DNA of 64,000 nucleotides, from contig CM055095.1 in assembly GCA_029204225.1 (NCBI GenBank), forward strand, positions 43,801,184 to 43,865,183. The letters run 5' to 3'. Positions 1-11,201 of the stretch are shown here, in pieces. This DNA comes from Diphasiastrum complanatum. Lineage: Eukaryota > Streptophyta > Lycopodiopsida > Lycopodiales > Lycopodiaceae. How positions within the stretch are numbered: position 1 is the first letter of the stretch; each line of letters begins with the position of its first letter. The notes beneath the pieces are model-generated. The model did no database searches. It saw nothing but the letters and a program-made list of their open reading frames with translations, and had not been told where the DNA came from. A program made the position numbers and the translations under genes.

Positions 1-249
1 CACTAGGTACCCTATGCGGAATTCCTATGATTGCAGGACTCAGTGGCCTGAAACCATAATTGAGCTCAAATGGACTCAATCCAGTGGACGCATGTCCTTA
101 TCATTGTACGCGAACTCCAATAGTGGTAAATGCTTTACCCAGTCTGTTTGCGTACTACTAACATATGCCCTAAGCATATCTTCCAAGATATGATTTACTC
201 GCTCAATCTGACCATCCATCTGCGGATGCTCAGAGCTACTCATCCGTAA

Positions 250-2064
250 CTATGTTCCCAACTTGGCGAACACCTCAATCCAGAAGTTCCTCGTAAACTT
301 GGGATCCCTGTCAAAAACAATGGACTTCGGGAGACCATGTAATCTGACAATATGCTGAATAAACAACTCAGCCACTTGCACAGCTGTGACCTTCTTGGTC
401 GTTGCGATGAAATGAGCCATCTTGGAAAACCTGTCTACCACTACTATAACGGAATTGAATCCATTCTGGGTCTTGGGTAGCCCAACAATAAAATCCATAG
501 AGATGCTTTCCCACCTTCCTGTAGGTATCTCAAGTGGATGTAGTAAGCCCGGAGGACTTACTCTCTCGGCCTTGTTCACTTGACAAGTCGTGCAACGCTG
601 GACGTACTCTCTTACATCCCGCTGCAATCGTGGCCAAAAATAATGCCTTCTCAAAAGCTCACCGGTCTTATTAATACCAGGGTGCCCTGCGCAGGGACTA
701 TCATGGCATTCATGAAGTATCTTACAACGAAGATCCTTCATGTCTGGCACGAAAACTCTTCCATTTCTCAATAACATGCCCATATAGTCTCGCAAGACAT
801 CGTTCATGAGCATCATGAACGTGAATGGGGCATTGGTTAACCCAAATGGCATAACCAAAAACTCATGATAACCGAAACGGATTGGGAAGGCCGTCTTCTG
901 GACGTCTTCATCTCGAATCCGTATTTGACGGTATCCACTTTTGAGATCCATCTTACTGAAAATGGTTGCACCTTGCAACGCATCCAGTAGATCATCAATC
1001 CTGGGCATCGGATACCTATGCTTTACAGTGATCTTATTCAATCCCCTGTAATCTACACACATCCGACAACTACCATTTTTTTTCTTACCAAGTAAAATAG
1101 GAGAGCCAAAAGGTGAATAACTTGGACGGAAGTACCCCAACTTGAGATACTCCTCCAACATCTTTCTGACCTCCTCTTCCTCTTTAAGGCTCATTCGATA
1201 AGGAGGCCTACGTACCGGACTTGCCCCTGGAACAAGCTCAATCCGATGATCAACGTTTCGACTAGGCGGCAATCCAGCTGGCAAACTACTAATTAGCACA
1301 TCTTTAAACTGAGTGCGGATGGACTGCTCCAGCTTACTTGTTGGGTCACATCTGGGCTGTAGTGAAAATGCATGTGCAATAAAGGATGCAAAAGTAAATG
1401 AAGCTTCTTGTGATTGATTAGTGAGTGTGCTTATCTGATTATTATCAACATAAGAATCAAAACTGGAATCAACATTCACATAACACAACCACAAATATTG
1501 AATCTCCATTCTCTTTATTTGCATATAGGTAGTAAGAGGACCCTCAACAGATGGTCGCTCCCCCTTAAAGACATGAGACATACCCTCATGTCCAAACTTA
1601 TACACATGTGACTTAAAATCTATAGCGGGCAGCTTACTAGCTTGCCACCGCTTACCAAGTACAATATCAAACTTAGCGAGTTTAGTAATCTCAAAGTCTA
1701 ACTTCTCGGTGTACGTTTGAATAGTCAAGGACGGCCGAGAGACTCTTTCATCCCAAACTTCTATTCCCTTACCATCAAGCATCTCAACAATATACCGGTA
1801 ATCAGATGGAACAGTAGCTAAGCGAAACTTCCTCACCATGCGAGAATTAATAATATTATGCGAGGAACCGGTGTCAAATAAGACGAGCATGTCATGACCT
1901 TCCAGCTTCCCCCTCATGCGTATCAGTGCACTATCAGGAAACTGATAAGCTTCACGCACCTTGGTGGACAAAAAACAAACTGGTGCCTCTGGAACAAGCT
2001 TCCGCACCGAAATAGTCATGACATGACGAGTGTCCTCATCATCACTTACCAACAAGTCATCCAA
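250..2064 (-). pseudogene. gypsy-1 pol: protease, truncated RT, integrase in one reading frame
   Basis: An open frame of 604 codons. Near its start is an aspartic protease site ([14 protein letters not shown]), followed by RT fingers and palm ([44 protein letters not shown]). It then jumps at about 780-800 straight to the integrase zinc-binding domain ([21 protein letters not shown]) and core ([16 protein letters not shown]). The RT YLDD motif and RNase H are missing, yet the frame stays open across the junction. After a stop at about 255 the integrase core continues in frame toward the left edge ([10 protein letters not shown], with the third catalytic acidic residue). Normal gypsy pol is about twice this length. 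The missing segment rules out reverse transcription by this protein. Confidence 0.85.
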
Positions 2065-2083
2065 AATTTCCTCATCCTTGCCC

Positions 2084-3163
2084 TCATCTTGACGTTACAT
2101 AGTATGGAGCTTCTTGCCCGTACGTCGAGGAAAATCTTTGAAAAGGTGCTTGCCAAGACAAAAAACATAATCCGTTCTTGGCCTTTTCCTTTTGCTCAAG
2201 GGTGAGGGGAGACTTGTCGTAAGCACGACGAGCCATAGGAGATTCCGCCTTGCGCTTCACAGTTTGCTGCATCTGGATAGGATTCTTCTGCAAAAACCCT
2301 TTTCGACCAGCTTGGCCAGGCTTTCGCGAACCCTTCTTCTGAGGCCAGCTTGGCGCTCCAGATTCAGCCTTGGTGCGCACATTACCTTCAAAGTTGAGGG
2401 CTGTAGCAATTGCCTCTTCTAAGGTCTTGCACCCTTCATTAAGCACTGAAGGCCTCAACTCTTCACGAAGGCCAAATATGAACTTATGGACTACTAGCCA
2501 CTCGGGAATCTCTTCTGGAATCTTGATAAGCATCTCACGATACTTATCGGCATATTCCTGCACCATGTACTGCCTCTGACGATGCAAAAACCAAGCATCC
2601 GTCGCACGCACATGCTCGTGTGGAGGAACGAACTGAGCTCTGAAAGCTCACTTAAACTCGAGCCACGTGGATGGAGCCTGATTAGACTTCAACAACTTGC
2701 GCCACCACCTGTCAGCAAAATCAGTGAAATGGTAAGCAGCTTTGCGAACCCACCAACCCTCATTAGTTGGGGACCGCTTTAAATCAAAATACTCTTCCCA
2801 CTTATGCAACCACTGATCTACTATATCAGTATTGCGTTGGGGAGTGTTTCCTGCGAAACGGGTAGGTTTAATATCTTTGTCTTCTGGATAAGGTGGAGGT
2901 AACACAGGACGAACAACAGAAGACGGATAAGGCGGAGCAAACTGTGAGGAAGATGCATAACCACTAGCTACCATCATCGCTTGCATCTCTGTGACGGTCT
3001 TTTCCACACTATCTATGCGAGCTTACACAGAAGGGGAAGTACCAGCAGGCGAACGGGCAGCCACTGTAGGCAGATTACGGTCAAAACTAGGCACAGGGCT
3101 GGGTGGTGGTGATGGGAGAGCAACAGGTGGACTTAGCGGAATATCAATTCTATCGTCTTCCAT
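2084..3163 (-). pseudogene. gypsy-1 gag, broken
   Basis: Gag starts at the ATG complementary to 3161-3163 (MEDDRIDIP), with a proline-rich N-terminus. It continues through the retrotransposon gag core (DQWLHKWEEYFD, DFADRWWRKLL, YADKYREMLIKIPEEIPEW). A TAA at about 3023 and a TGA at about 2646 interrupt one otherwise continuous frame. The C-terminal zinc knuckle is damaged: only the first cysteine region (LCFLSW) is left before QEAPYYV, so a frameshift or small deletion has destroyed the CX2CX4HX4C motif. Gag forms the virus-like particle in which reverse transcription takes place. Confidence 0.8.
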
Positions 3164-4180
3164 TATGAAATAAAAAACAAGACAACACAAAATTAAGCTA
3201 GAAATTGCACTGATTGTAAAATACTGAGAAAAGGCAAATCTGACCCAAAGCTCTTCAACTAGTAAAACAACAATAGATAGGGAAGGAGCTCTCCCTGAAA
3301 TCCAAGCAAGAATCCCCACAGAAGTGCGCTGGACTAGCAAAATTTGAACCCTGATTCTGCCTTAGAAATTCCTCAAGACCTGGAAAAAGGTCAGGATTGC
3401 CTCCTCCTTCAGAGATGTGCAGGGCTGCAGCAAATGATCGCTGATTGGACCAGTGATTGGTGCTAAAAATTCCGCCTTAGAATAGCCCCAGAATAGCTTC
3501 AGACCTGCTGTCTAAAAAAAAACATTGGAAAGAGGGATATAAAATGCCAAAAAACACTGGAAGGAGGGCGCTAGATCAGCACTAGAACAACAGGAACTGA
3601 GCACTCCAATTCTCCACAGATTTGTATGTTATTTTCCTCCCTAGATCAGCGCTGGAACAGTAGCAAATTGGGCACTCAATGAGTTAAAAAAAAAAGGTGC
3701 GCTAGATCGGTAGGAACTGACAACCCCAATTATCCACCAGATTCTACAGTTTTTAGAACATTTTTTTCCTTCTTTGCTAGCACTGAAGAAGGGCTGTAGG
3801 AGGGTGATAGACCAGCAGAAGAAATTCTGCACCCAATTCAATTTCTTTAGGCTCCCAATAGGCTGGAACAACAGCGCTGGAGGTCCAGAAAACCTCTGCA
3901 ATCTGTCTCCTCTTATTTAAACTCCCTTTTCCCTCCTTTTCAGCGATGGAAATTTGCTACAGAAGGGCGATGGAGCATCTGAAATTTTTTAACAACTTTT
4001 CTCCTTCAAAACGGGTTGTTGTGGGCTCCTTGTATGCAGGAACACCAGCACTGGAGGCCCACCTTTCTTGTTCAATCTGTCTATCACGTTTTCTCCCTCA
4101 AAAATCCCTCAAAAACAAGCAAAATCTGAAAATTTTTACACTTTATCTCTCTAGAACGACGTTTTCTCTCCCTAGAACGA
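3164..4180 (-). other. gypsy-1 untranslated leader
   Basis: About 1 kb between the gag start and the primer-binding site. I see no coding sequence beyond short frames. A sentence-like motif (CTAGATC, AGCACTGGAA, CCTCCAATT variants) recurs loosely at 3420-3900, suggesting degenerate tandem repeats. Leaders of this length are normal in gypsy elements. Confidence 0.6.
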
Positions 4181-4193
4181 GGCTCTGATACCA
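4181..4193 (-). other. gypsy-1 primer-binding site
   Basis: On the minus strand this reads TGGTATCAGAGCC, the standard match to the 3' end of plant initiator methionine tRNA. It lies two bases from the LTR end, which fixes both the element's orientation and the LTR boundary at 4196. Confidence 0.85.
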
Positions 4194-4195
4194 AC

Positions 4196-4604
4196 TGTCA
4201 CAAGCCACTCTCTCCAAGCTCGTGGGGCAGAAAGCCGGTGTGTAGAATCAACCTCCCAACCATAGGCACCCCTCCTTGAGTCCTTCTACCTGCTATTCCC
4301 GTCAACTGGCAACTCGCATCCACCTGTGGGTGATCAGTCCACTTGGCATACCTGACCCCTGTGACCTGTGAATACTGAATGACTCATAGGGTACCACCCC
4401 CGTGCCCCGCCAACGACCTGTGAGCCTCTTGGTCACCCCGACTACTTGCCGGCTAGCGTCTCGTCACTGACGTCTAGAGTCCCGACGGTCAAGACACACC
4501 GCATCACTGACAACTTGTCAGGCGGCCACACCGGATCACTGCTTGTGACGCACCAATCCCTACTTGGGACAGATGTCCTTGTCGGTCACCGACCCGTGCC
4601 CACA
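4196..4604 (-). repeat. gypsy-1 5' LTR (probable limits)
   Basis: The plus-strand boundary TGTCACAAGCC at 4196 is two bases beyond the primer-binding site, as expected for the 3' end of an LTR read on the minus strand. The other edge is placed at about 4604 (GTGCCCACA), where the frame of the neighbouring gypsy-2 element begins. The sequence is GC-rich with no coding capacity. The second LTR is outside the window, so length and age cannot be measured. Confidence 0.55.
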
Positions 4605-5465
4605 CTAGGCCTCAGGCCCTCTAGTATGCGACTGTGCCGAGGTCCCGATAGAGTCGTAACTGGACTCTAACAAGCTCGTAGAAGGAAACTCGCTCAAGAC
4701 ACTCTGATAACCCATGAATGCCATAAGAAAATGTCGTAGTGCATGACCCCAACAAGTGAAGTATCCAAAGCCAGTCGAATGGCCCAAGAATACCATCGAA
4801 AGACGACAACTCGGCAACCAAGCGATATGCAGCAACCAGGAATGCCAAGGAACCTGAAGTATAAGGAGATCATGCAATAACCAAGAATGCCAAGGACACT
4901 GAGGTAGATCATCCTGACAAACGGTAGCTAGAATGGACAACCAATAATGCCAAGGATACTGAGGTAGATCACCCTGACAACCGGTAGCTAGAATGGACAC
5001 CTGAGGAAGAGGACCCATAGATGGAGCAGGAGGAGTAGCAACTGATGTACTCTGAATGATAAGAAGAGCTGCACCCTGAGCCTTTGGTAGGCTACGCATA
5101 AACGGCTTCCCGGTAACCAACTGATAGTCACCCTGGAAATGAATACCAGAAAGTAAATGATGCCGACCAGCATGTGTAAAAGACAGTGTCTGTTGAGAAA
5201 GATCCACAACAACAATATCAAGTGAAGAAAACCAATCTGCACCAAGAATAATGTCATAGTGCTCCAGAGGAATAATATAGAAATCTGCCTGGCCAGAGAC
5301 GTCACCAATGCTATAGTCCAAGCCCTGAAACATCTGAGAGCTGATAAAAGAATGTGAGCTAGCAACCTCGACACTGAGAGACTGTGTAGCAGAAATAGGT
5401 GTAGCATGAATCCTGGTGGAAATGTAACTGCTAATAAATGAATGTGTACTGCCAGTATCCACCAA
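4605..5465 (-). pseudogene. gypsy-2 retropepsin-like protease region
   Basis: The protein begins MVDTGSTHSFISSYIS, an aspartic protease active site (DTGS), and continues with the second conserved element (YDIILGADWFSSLDIVVVD), which marks a retropepsin of Ty3/gypsy type. It follows gag in a neighbouring frame (a stop lies at about 5478 between them). Downstream of the protease the frame runs into a short tandem repeat instead of the usual linker to RT, so pol is lost. The protease would cut Gag-Pol into its mature proteins. Confidence 0.75.
4855..4995. repeat. Tandem repeat, unit about 65 bp
   Basis: The segments AATGCCAAGGA...CTGAGGTAGATCA...CTGACAA..CGGTAGCTAGAATGGAC occur twice in direct succession, with a third partial unit (CAAGGAACCTGAAG) before them. 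The repeat replaces the protease-to-RT linker of gypsy-2. Its translation shows as alternating PWHYWL/PWHSWL words. Confidence 0.7.
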
Positions 5466-5477
5466 AGCAATATACTC

Positions 5478-6930
5478 TCACCCAAAAATGCGGACACGTA
5501 ACCGAATAGAACGAGGACCAGGACTCCCAGCCCAAGTAGCATAAGCAAGCTGTGCATGGCAAGGGGCGAAAGTAGGATCATCAGGAAGCAGGTCAGTCGG
5601 CTCATCAACAGAATGTGGGTCGGGAGTATCAAGAATCTGGATATAAACATCAGAATCATCACGAGGAAAAGCCTCATGGTAAAAAACAGCGGTAGGAGGA
5701 CCAGGAGATTGTCGGCAATCACGGGCTAGATGATATGGACTCTTACAGCGATAACAAAGGCGCTTCTGCTGAATCTCAGTGAACTCTGCGGCTGAATAAC
5801 AGCGAACAAAGGCAGGATGGGGTGTAGGAGGGCGAGGAGGAACGGTAGTAGAAGAAGCCAAAGTAGGAGAAGCAGTGGAATGAGAGCGAAAAACGAGAAG
5901 AAGTGGATAACTCAGGATACTTATGCTGCAAGGTAGTAGCCAAGGAGATAGCATCTGAGAGAGTAGGAGGCCGGAAAGATAAGACATCATATCGTAAGGA
6001 GCCTCTAAGACCGGCAATAAAACATGAAATGAGCTTTGTAGGATGAAGATCAGTAAAAAGGTAGGAAAGCTCAGTAAATTGATCAATATAAGTAGTCAAA
6101 TCACTAGTATGGCGAAGGCTACAAAACAAATCACGTTGGCGAACCAACCACTGTGGGTCAACCATAGCCATACGAAGATCATGACGAAAAGTAGGCCATA
6201 TATGTAACCCCTCACGAGTAGGCTTAGAGCGATAGATACGCCACCAAGTCTGAGCTCGACCATCTAAATGTAATGCAACAAACTGCACTTTCTGGGTGTC
6301 AGTCTTGGGATACATAAGAAAATAGGTCTCTAATATAGAGAACCAATTTTCCAAGATATTCCCGTTAGACGAACCAGAATAAGTAGTAAGTTGGATGCGA
6401 TCACGAAAATCATGAGCAAAATGGGGCTCATGATTATCTGAAAAAGTAGGAGAAGGAAATCCTGGTGGTGCGGAGGGAAATCCAGGTGGTGGTACTCAAG
6501 ACCCGAAAGGAGACCCATAAGGACTAGCACTATATGAAGGGAGACCAAACGTACTACCAAAAGCACCTCCTGAAGATGGAGATGGAGCAGGAGCAGGTGT
6601 ACTCAATATAGGAAATAAAGGTGCTTTACCAGGACGATGAAGAATGTCTGGGAGGGTGGTATCCCCTCGTGGTAGGATAGTCTCAAGGCTAGAAAGAACA
6701 TGATCAATACGACTCTCAAGATGATCCATGCGGGCATGGGCATGGGCATCAATATGTGTAAAATGATCATCTAAAGAGCTCTGCGGTGGGTCTTCTGATG
6801 AAGAAGTCGGGCGCTGGAAATAATCTGACCAAAAAAAAAAAAAAATTCTGGACACCAAATTCAGCGGAAGTACTTCCGCTAACTGTCCGCTAAAGCTCCA
6901 CCAAGGAAAATGCTCGCGTTGGTCCTCCAA
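5478..6930 (-). pseudogene. gypsy-2 gag, broken
   Basis: The N-terminal part contains a coiled-coil-like segment (HARMDHLESRIDHVLSSLE) and a Pro/Ser-rich linker. After an in-frame stop at about 6497 comes the gag core (ENWFSILETYFLMYPKTDT, HLDGRAQTWWRIYR, LTTYIDQFTELSYL). A frameshift near 5900 leads to an intact zinc knuckle, CYRCKSPYHLARDC (CX2CX4HX4C), close to the C-terminus. The order is that of a plant gypsy Gag, at least two lesions make it non-functional. Confidence 0.8.
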
Positions 6931-7059
6931 ACTGTGCTGAACGTTGCTGAAGCAAAGAGATGAAAGCCCTCAACAAAGAGAAAAATCAGCAAGGAAAATG
7001 GGCGCCCAATCAGAAAATCAGATCTGAAATTCAGCAATCAGGAAAGTGCTCTAATACCA

Positions 7060-7455
7060 AGTTACAAGCTAAGATTCACTAGCTATGCTAGAAAGCAGGA
7101 CTTAAGCTAGAAAGCAGGAAGAGAGAATGCTTAAGGAGGCTAAAGAGGAGCAATCATCATCAACTGAATAAAGGAATACAATGTTGCCCTACATATATCC
7201 TCTCCCTGAATCAAATACAGGATTCAAAAAAAGGGAGGGAAAGGGATTTGGAGGGAAAATAGTGCACCCTCCCAATAGGAGGACCCCCACTCCAAATCAA
7301 CATGACCAAGTCCCAAAAATATGACCAAATAGGGCCGAAGGCCAGTATATGAATAAAAAGGGCCCTTAGGCCTGCTTATGCATAATAACGAATAAAAGAA
7401 TGGACGCGGTGAATGTAATGAGCCAAGTCCATAACTCAGTGCCACCATCATGCTT
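7060..7455 (-). repeat. gypsy-2 primer-binding site and 5' LTR (probable limits)
   Basis: At 7060-7071 the minus strand reads TGGTATTAGAGC, an initiator Met-tRNA site with one change. The AT-rich sequence beyond it, to about 7455, has no coding capacity and replaces LINE1 sequence, so it is taken as the LTR. The outer edge is set by where LINE1 homology resumes. The LTR ends do not show a clean TG..CA, so the limits are approximate. Confidence 0.5.
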
Positions 7456-8501
7456 GATGACCCGCTCAAGCTCATCAATATACAAACCAAAGAGTGTAGG
7501 GGAGAGGGAACAACCCTGCTTCACCCCAATAGTACTCCTCACTCTCTCTGAGAGGTCCTCATCTAATTTGAAGCATCCCCAAACCTGCTCATAGAGTGCC
7601 ACGACAGCCAATATGGTATCGGTGGAGAAATCAAGATCTCTCAGCCTCTGGATAAGCATATGACATGGGATAGAGCCAAACGCTTCTGGAAATCCACAAA
7701 GCAGCAATATACTCTCTCACATCTGGATCTAGCTTCCTCAATAACAGCACGAAGAGTGAATACACGATCAGTGGTAGAGTGTTGCTTCCTGAAGCCAGCC
7801 TGACCCAAAGCATGTAACCTCCGTGTTTCTGCCTCACAATTGACCGCTGACTGAAGGATAGTACCATATAGTTTAGCCACAACATGCCCAAATCATAATG
7901 GTACGATAGTTGTCCGGTTTCATGGGGTCACCACTCTTGTGGATGGGATGGATGATGTTAGTACACCAAGTAGGGGGAAATCCAGAGATGATGGCCTGGT
8001 TAAGGAGTGAGGCTAAAATAGGCGAGAGAATATTCGTAGCATGAATCAAGAGTTCGGATTCCAGATCCTCGACATCCCGAGCACGGTGAGTCTTCAGTTT
8101 CTCAATGGCAAGGGAGACCATGGCAGGCGTAAATAGGAGAAAGTGGAGGGACGAGGAGGTATAACAATCTGATCAATGGGAAAAGCATAAAGTAAGGTGG
8201 CATATTCAGTCCAACTACGTAAATCTCTCAGTAGTGGGGGTGGGGCATGGGGGATGAACTCACGCCAAAAAGCACCAGATGAGGAGCTATAAAGAAGATC
8301 CACCAGGCGTTTCCCTTCGGAAGATTTGTATATATGTTTTTTATAACGACAAGTATAGCTATATAGACGTCTGAGATGCCGAAGGTGGGGGGATTGTGCA
8401 GATTGAAGGTGAAGTTGTTTGCATATATCGTCATACCAAGGTTGGTGAGGATGACGAGACTTCGTGTTCGAGGATTTCCTACGATGTTTGGCTGGGAAGG
8501 C
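7456..8501 (-). pseudogene. LINE1 reverse transcriptase, N-terminal part
   Basis: Read on the minus strand from 8501: a pre-RT domain (HQPWYDDICKQLHLQ, SSSSGAFWREFIPHAPPPLL), then RT fingers (WCTNIIHPIHKSGDPMKPDNYR), the HALGQAGFRKQHSTTD block, the palm (YCCFVDFQK, the first catalytic aspartate) and IGVKQGCSLSPTLFGLYIDE. Frames change at about 8120, 7880 and 7690. The sequence stops just before the YADD catalytic motif, where gypsy-2 has inserted. In a working LINE this enzyme primes cDNA synthesis from nicked target DNA. Confidence 0.8.
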
Positions 8502-8506
8502 CATAG

Positions 8507-8893
8507 TGTTGAAATAAGTGCCTATTTTGCCCCTTAAGGCTTGTATACTTGTAACTTGTAAGTTGTGCATAAGACATGGGAGTAAAACATTTATGTACAT
8601 AGTACACCCCACTTGTGCTAATTAGGCAAGTATTAACAAGTAGGTTGAAGACCCATGTGGGTTCTAGAGCTAGAATTAGCAAGACACCACCTCTATACAT
8701 TACATATATGTAGACCAAAGTTTGGAGGGGTTTCCACGCCCTACTACTCTTTGAATAATCATTCAAGTTGTGTGAGCTTTGAAGTCCTCTCTCTCTTGCT
8801 TTTGTGTTCTACTCCATAGCTGGTTTTTTCAAGCTTTCATAGTGTGCATACTATGCTGTATGATACTCCATAGCTAGGCCTTGGAATTTGTCA
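8507..8893 (+). repeat. copia-1 5' LTR
   Basis: Begins TGTTGAAATAAGTGCC and ends GGAATTTGTCA, matching 13520-13905 over its full length with few differences. The TG..CA ends, the adjoining primer-binding site and the flanking CATAG fix the limits. The small number of differences between the LTRs points to a fairly recent insertion. Confidence 0.92.
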
Positions 8894-8908
8894 TGGTATC
8901 AGAGCAGG
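8894..8908 (+). other. copia-1 primer-binding site
   Basis: TGGTATCAGAGCAGG directly follows the 5' LTR and matches initiator Met-tRNA. This confirms the plus-strand orientation. Confidence 0.88.
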
Positions 8909-9295
8909 TTATGTTGCTTGTGGTGTGGTGAAAGCTTGGACCTGTTTTGATCAGAATCCTGCCATTCCTAGAGAGCAGCTTACCTTTGAGGAGGGAGCAC
9001 TTTTTGTAGGGGCGTCTGATCTCTATGCTATCTGCATGGTTGGAGTACAGGGAGCCAAAAAGTTTCTAATTCGGGACAAAAAATTGAGTCTTTTTGGACA
9101 GCCAAGACTGTAAGAGGGCGCTTTCTACAGTGGGGACTTCAGTGAAAGTTCTGAGTGGATCTTGGACAACGGCTAGGACAGCCATACAGGGGGATAGTTT
9201 CAAATCCAGAAGCTGAGGGTTATTGAGCAAGTGGCTGCATACCCTAGTTGGGTGAAAATCCCAGTTTGCCTTTTGTGTTTTATTTCTATCCAGCT

Positions 9296-9385
9296 ATGTC
9301 TAATCTTGCAAAGAGCATGCTGAGTGAAGCCAACCGGCTTGATGGCACTAACTTTAGCATATGGAAAGCTGCCTTTCTTAGCACT
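9296..9385 (+). pseudogene. copia-1 gag N-terminal remnant
   Basis: The frame starts at the ATG at 9296 and reads through the copia gag N-terminal signature (NRLDGTNFSIWK). After about 30 codons it passes in frame into LINE-derived sequence (SLHTAASLAFPSK). The main gag domain, which builds the particle, is missing and replaced. Some 400 bp of non-coding leader (8909-9295) precede it. Confidence 0.75.
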
Positions 9386-10690
9386 TCTCTTCATACCGCT
9401 GCTTCCCTCGCTTTTCCATCTAAACCCCATAAAGGCAGACTCTCTCGTTCCTCATCGATACGACCCCCACACCCCTTGTGGTATGATGCTGAATGTCGTT
9501 CTCTTCATCAGTCTGTCACCCATGCCCGCCCGTACTCATGATCCTCATCTCCTCCGCTCTGCCAGACGCTCTTACCATCGCACACTCCGCCGAAAAAAGC
9601 GTGCCTATGATGACTCCGAAGGAATGCGTCTTGTTGATCTTCTCTTCAGTTCCTCTTCAGGCGCCTTTTGGCGTGAGTTTATCCCTCGTGCTCCACCACC
9701 TCTCCTGGATGACCTCCACATATGGACCGAATACGCTACCAACCTATATGCCATACCCATCTCTATCTCCTCACGTCCCTCTGAGTTCACCTTGTTCACC
9801 TTTGACATGGTACGGAGATTACATGCATTGGGGCAAGCAGGTTTCCGATCTCATTATTCTACTAATGACCATATTTTTACACTGCGAGCTTTGATTGAGG
9901 AAGCTAAGTACATGAAAGAGAGGGTTTATTGTTGTTTTGTGGACTTCAAGAAAGCCTTCGATTCTGTACCACGCATTCAGAGACTTCGTGACCTTGGTTT
10001 CTCCATAGATATTGTTCTAGAAGTGATGGCTCTTTATGAGGATGTTTCCAACATGACAGTGGCCTATCTGATCACATTTGGTCATTGAATTTGTTTGTTT
10101 AATCACGTTACGTAAGTGACCGTAGTATCGTCGATTACGGTATTGAACGGGAAGATGGAACGTAATATTGGAGTGAAACAGGGATGTTCTCTTTCACCGG
10201 TTCTCTTTGGATTGTATATTGATGAGTTAGAGCAAGTCATTTCACAGTGTGGCGAGGGTGGCTGTAGACTTGGCACCATTCTAATTGCTATCCTCCCTTA
10301 TGCGGATGATGTAGTACTAGTATCCCCGACCAGAGAGGGTTTACAGAGGCAGCTAGATTGTCTACAGGGATTTTGTACCAGATGGGGATTGGGGGTGAAC
10401 ATGAAGACCAAGGTTATGGTCTTCAACACTTCTCGAGCCTTCATGCAGCGCCAGGAACTCATCCTGGATGGACAGACCTTAGAGGTAGTTTCCTCTTATA
10501 CCTATTTGGGAATACTCTTTTCTAGTCCTACCTTCAGCATGCGACCGGCTGCCACCGCTCGACTTGGGAAGGGGCATTCCTCTCTTGTTCAGCTTGAGCG
10601 TTTCTGCTTTAGGAAGCTCATCCGAGATGCTCGCAGTAAGTGTAGACTTTTTGATACTATTGGCACCCCCACAACCTTGTATGCAGCAAA
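9385..10690 (+). pseudogene. LINE reverse transcriptase segment captured inside copia-1
   Basis: This block is not copia. It aligns word by word with LINE1, LINE2 and LINE3: LRSARRSYHRTLRRKKRAY, SSSSGAFWREFIPRAPPPLL, HALGQAGFRSHYSTND, YCCFVDFKKAFDSVPR, IGVKQGCSLSPVLFGLYIDE, ILPYADDVVLVS (the RT catalytic motif, intact) and VVSSYTYLGILFSS. It spans the pre-RT region to beyond the RT palm. About 100 residues between PSEFTLFTF and RRLHALGQ are missing compared with LINE1. About 60 bp of foreign sequence and a stop sit at 10060-10125. A frameshift lies near 9535. It shares orientation with the copia genes. Confidence 0.85.
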
Positions 10691-11201
10691 GATGATGATA
10701 TCCGTGAGAGAGAAGATCCCTACCTATGAAGAAGTCTATGGTCTCTTGTTACAAGAGGAGATGAAGAGAGTTAAATCTCTCCAAGAGGGAAGATTTCCAG
10801 AGAGTGTTGCAAGAGAGGAGCAGAGTGACATAAGGCAAGCTGAGTTATTCTCTGTCTCACAAGCTACAACAGGTGGTTGGTACATTGACTCAGGTGCTTC
10901 AAAGCACATGACCCCTCATAGGGATTGGTTTGATACCTTTGTGGGGATTTGTGATGGACAAGAGGTGTGCCTAGGTGACAACTCAACACACAAGGTCAAG
11001 GGAAAGGGCACAGTACCTGTAAAGCTTCCATCAGGAGAAGTCAAAGTCATTAAGAATGTCTTATATGTACCAGGACTTGCTAAAAATCTTCTTTCAGTAG
11101 GAGCTATCACTCAACAAAATATGAAAGTAGAATTTGATGCTACTTCTTGTCTTGTGTTGGACTTGAGTGATAATATGAAGGTTGTGGCCAAAGGATTGTA
11201 G
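10691..11201 (+). pseudogene. copia-1 gag end and protease, fused in frame to LINE RT
   Basis: The frame that begins in LINE sequence at 10116 runs on without a stop into copia sequence. It covers the gag C-terminal region (YEEVYGLLLQEEMKRVKSL) and then the copia protease with its active site (GGWYIDSGASKHMT) and the conserved block LPSGEVKVIKNVLYVPGLAKNLLS. No CCHC zinc knuckle is present. The hybrid frame (10116-11201, 361 codons) joins LINE RT palm to copia protease. Confidence 0.8.

Larger units (their letters stand above)
1..4604 (-). mobile_element. gypsy-1: Ty3/gypsy LTR retrotransposon, 5' part
   Basis: A minus-strand Ty3/gypsy element whose 3' end lies beyond the left edge. Reading down from 4604 it has a 5' LTR, a primer-binding site matching initiator Met-tRNA, an untranslated leader, gag, and a pol with protease, partial reverse transcriptase and integrase. 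Pol lacks the RT catalytic YLDD region and all of RNase H, so this copy could only move with help from another element. It abuts gypsy-2 at about 4605 and probably inserted into it. The target duplication cannot be tested because the other end is outside the window. Confidence 0.85.
4605..7455 (-). mobile_element. gypsy-2: gag-protease remnant of a Ty3/gypsy element
   Basis: A minus-strand gypsy element with 5' LTR (about 7073-7455), primer-binding site, leader, gag and protease. Reverse transcriptase, RNase H and integrase are absent; the sequence ends at the gypsy-1 LTR. The right end interrupts LINE1 within its RT (near IDELERVIKH), so gypsy-2 is younger than LINE1 and older than gypsy-1. 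Confidence 0.75.

Noticed and set aside
4196-4604. Regarding 4196-4604 as a solo LTR
   Set aside because: A primer-binding site and gag leader follow directly, so it is the 5' LTR of gypsy-1.
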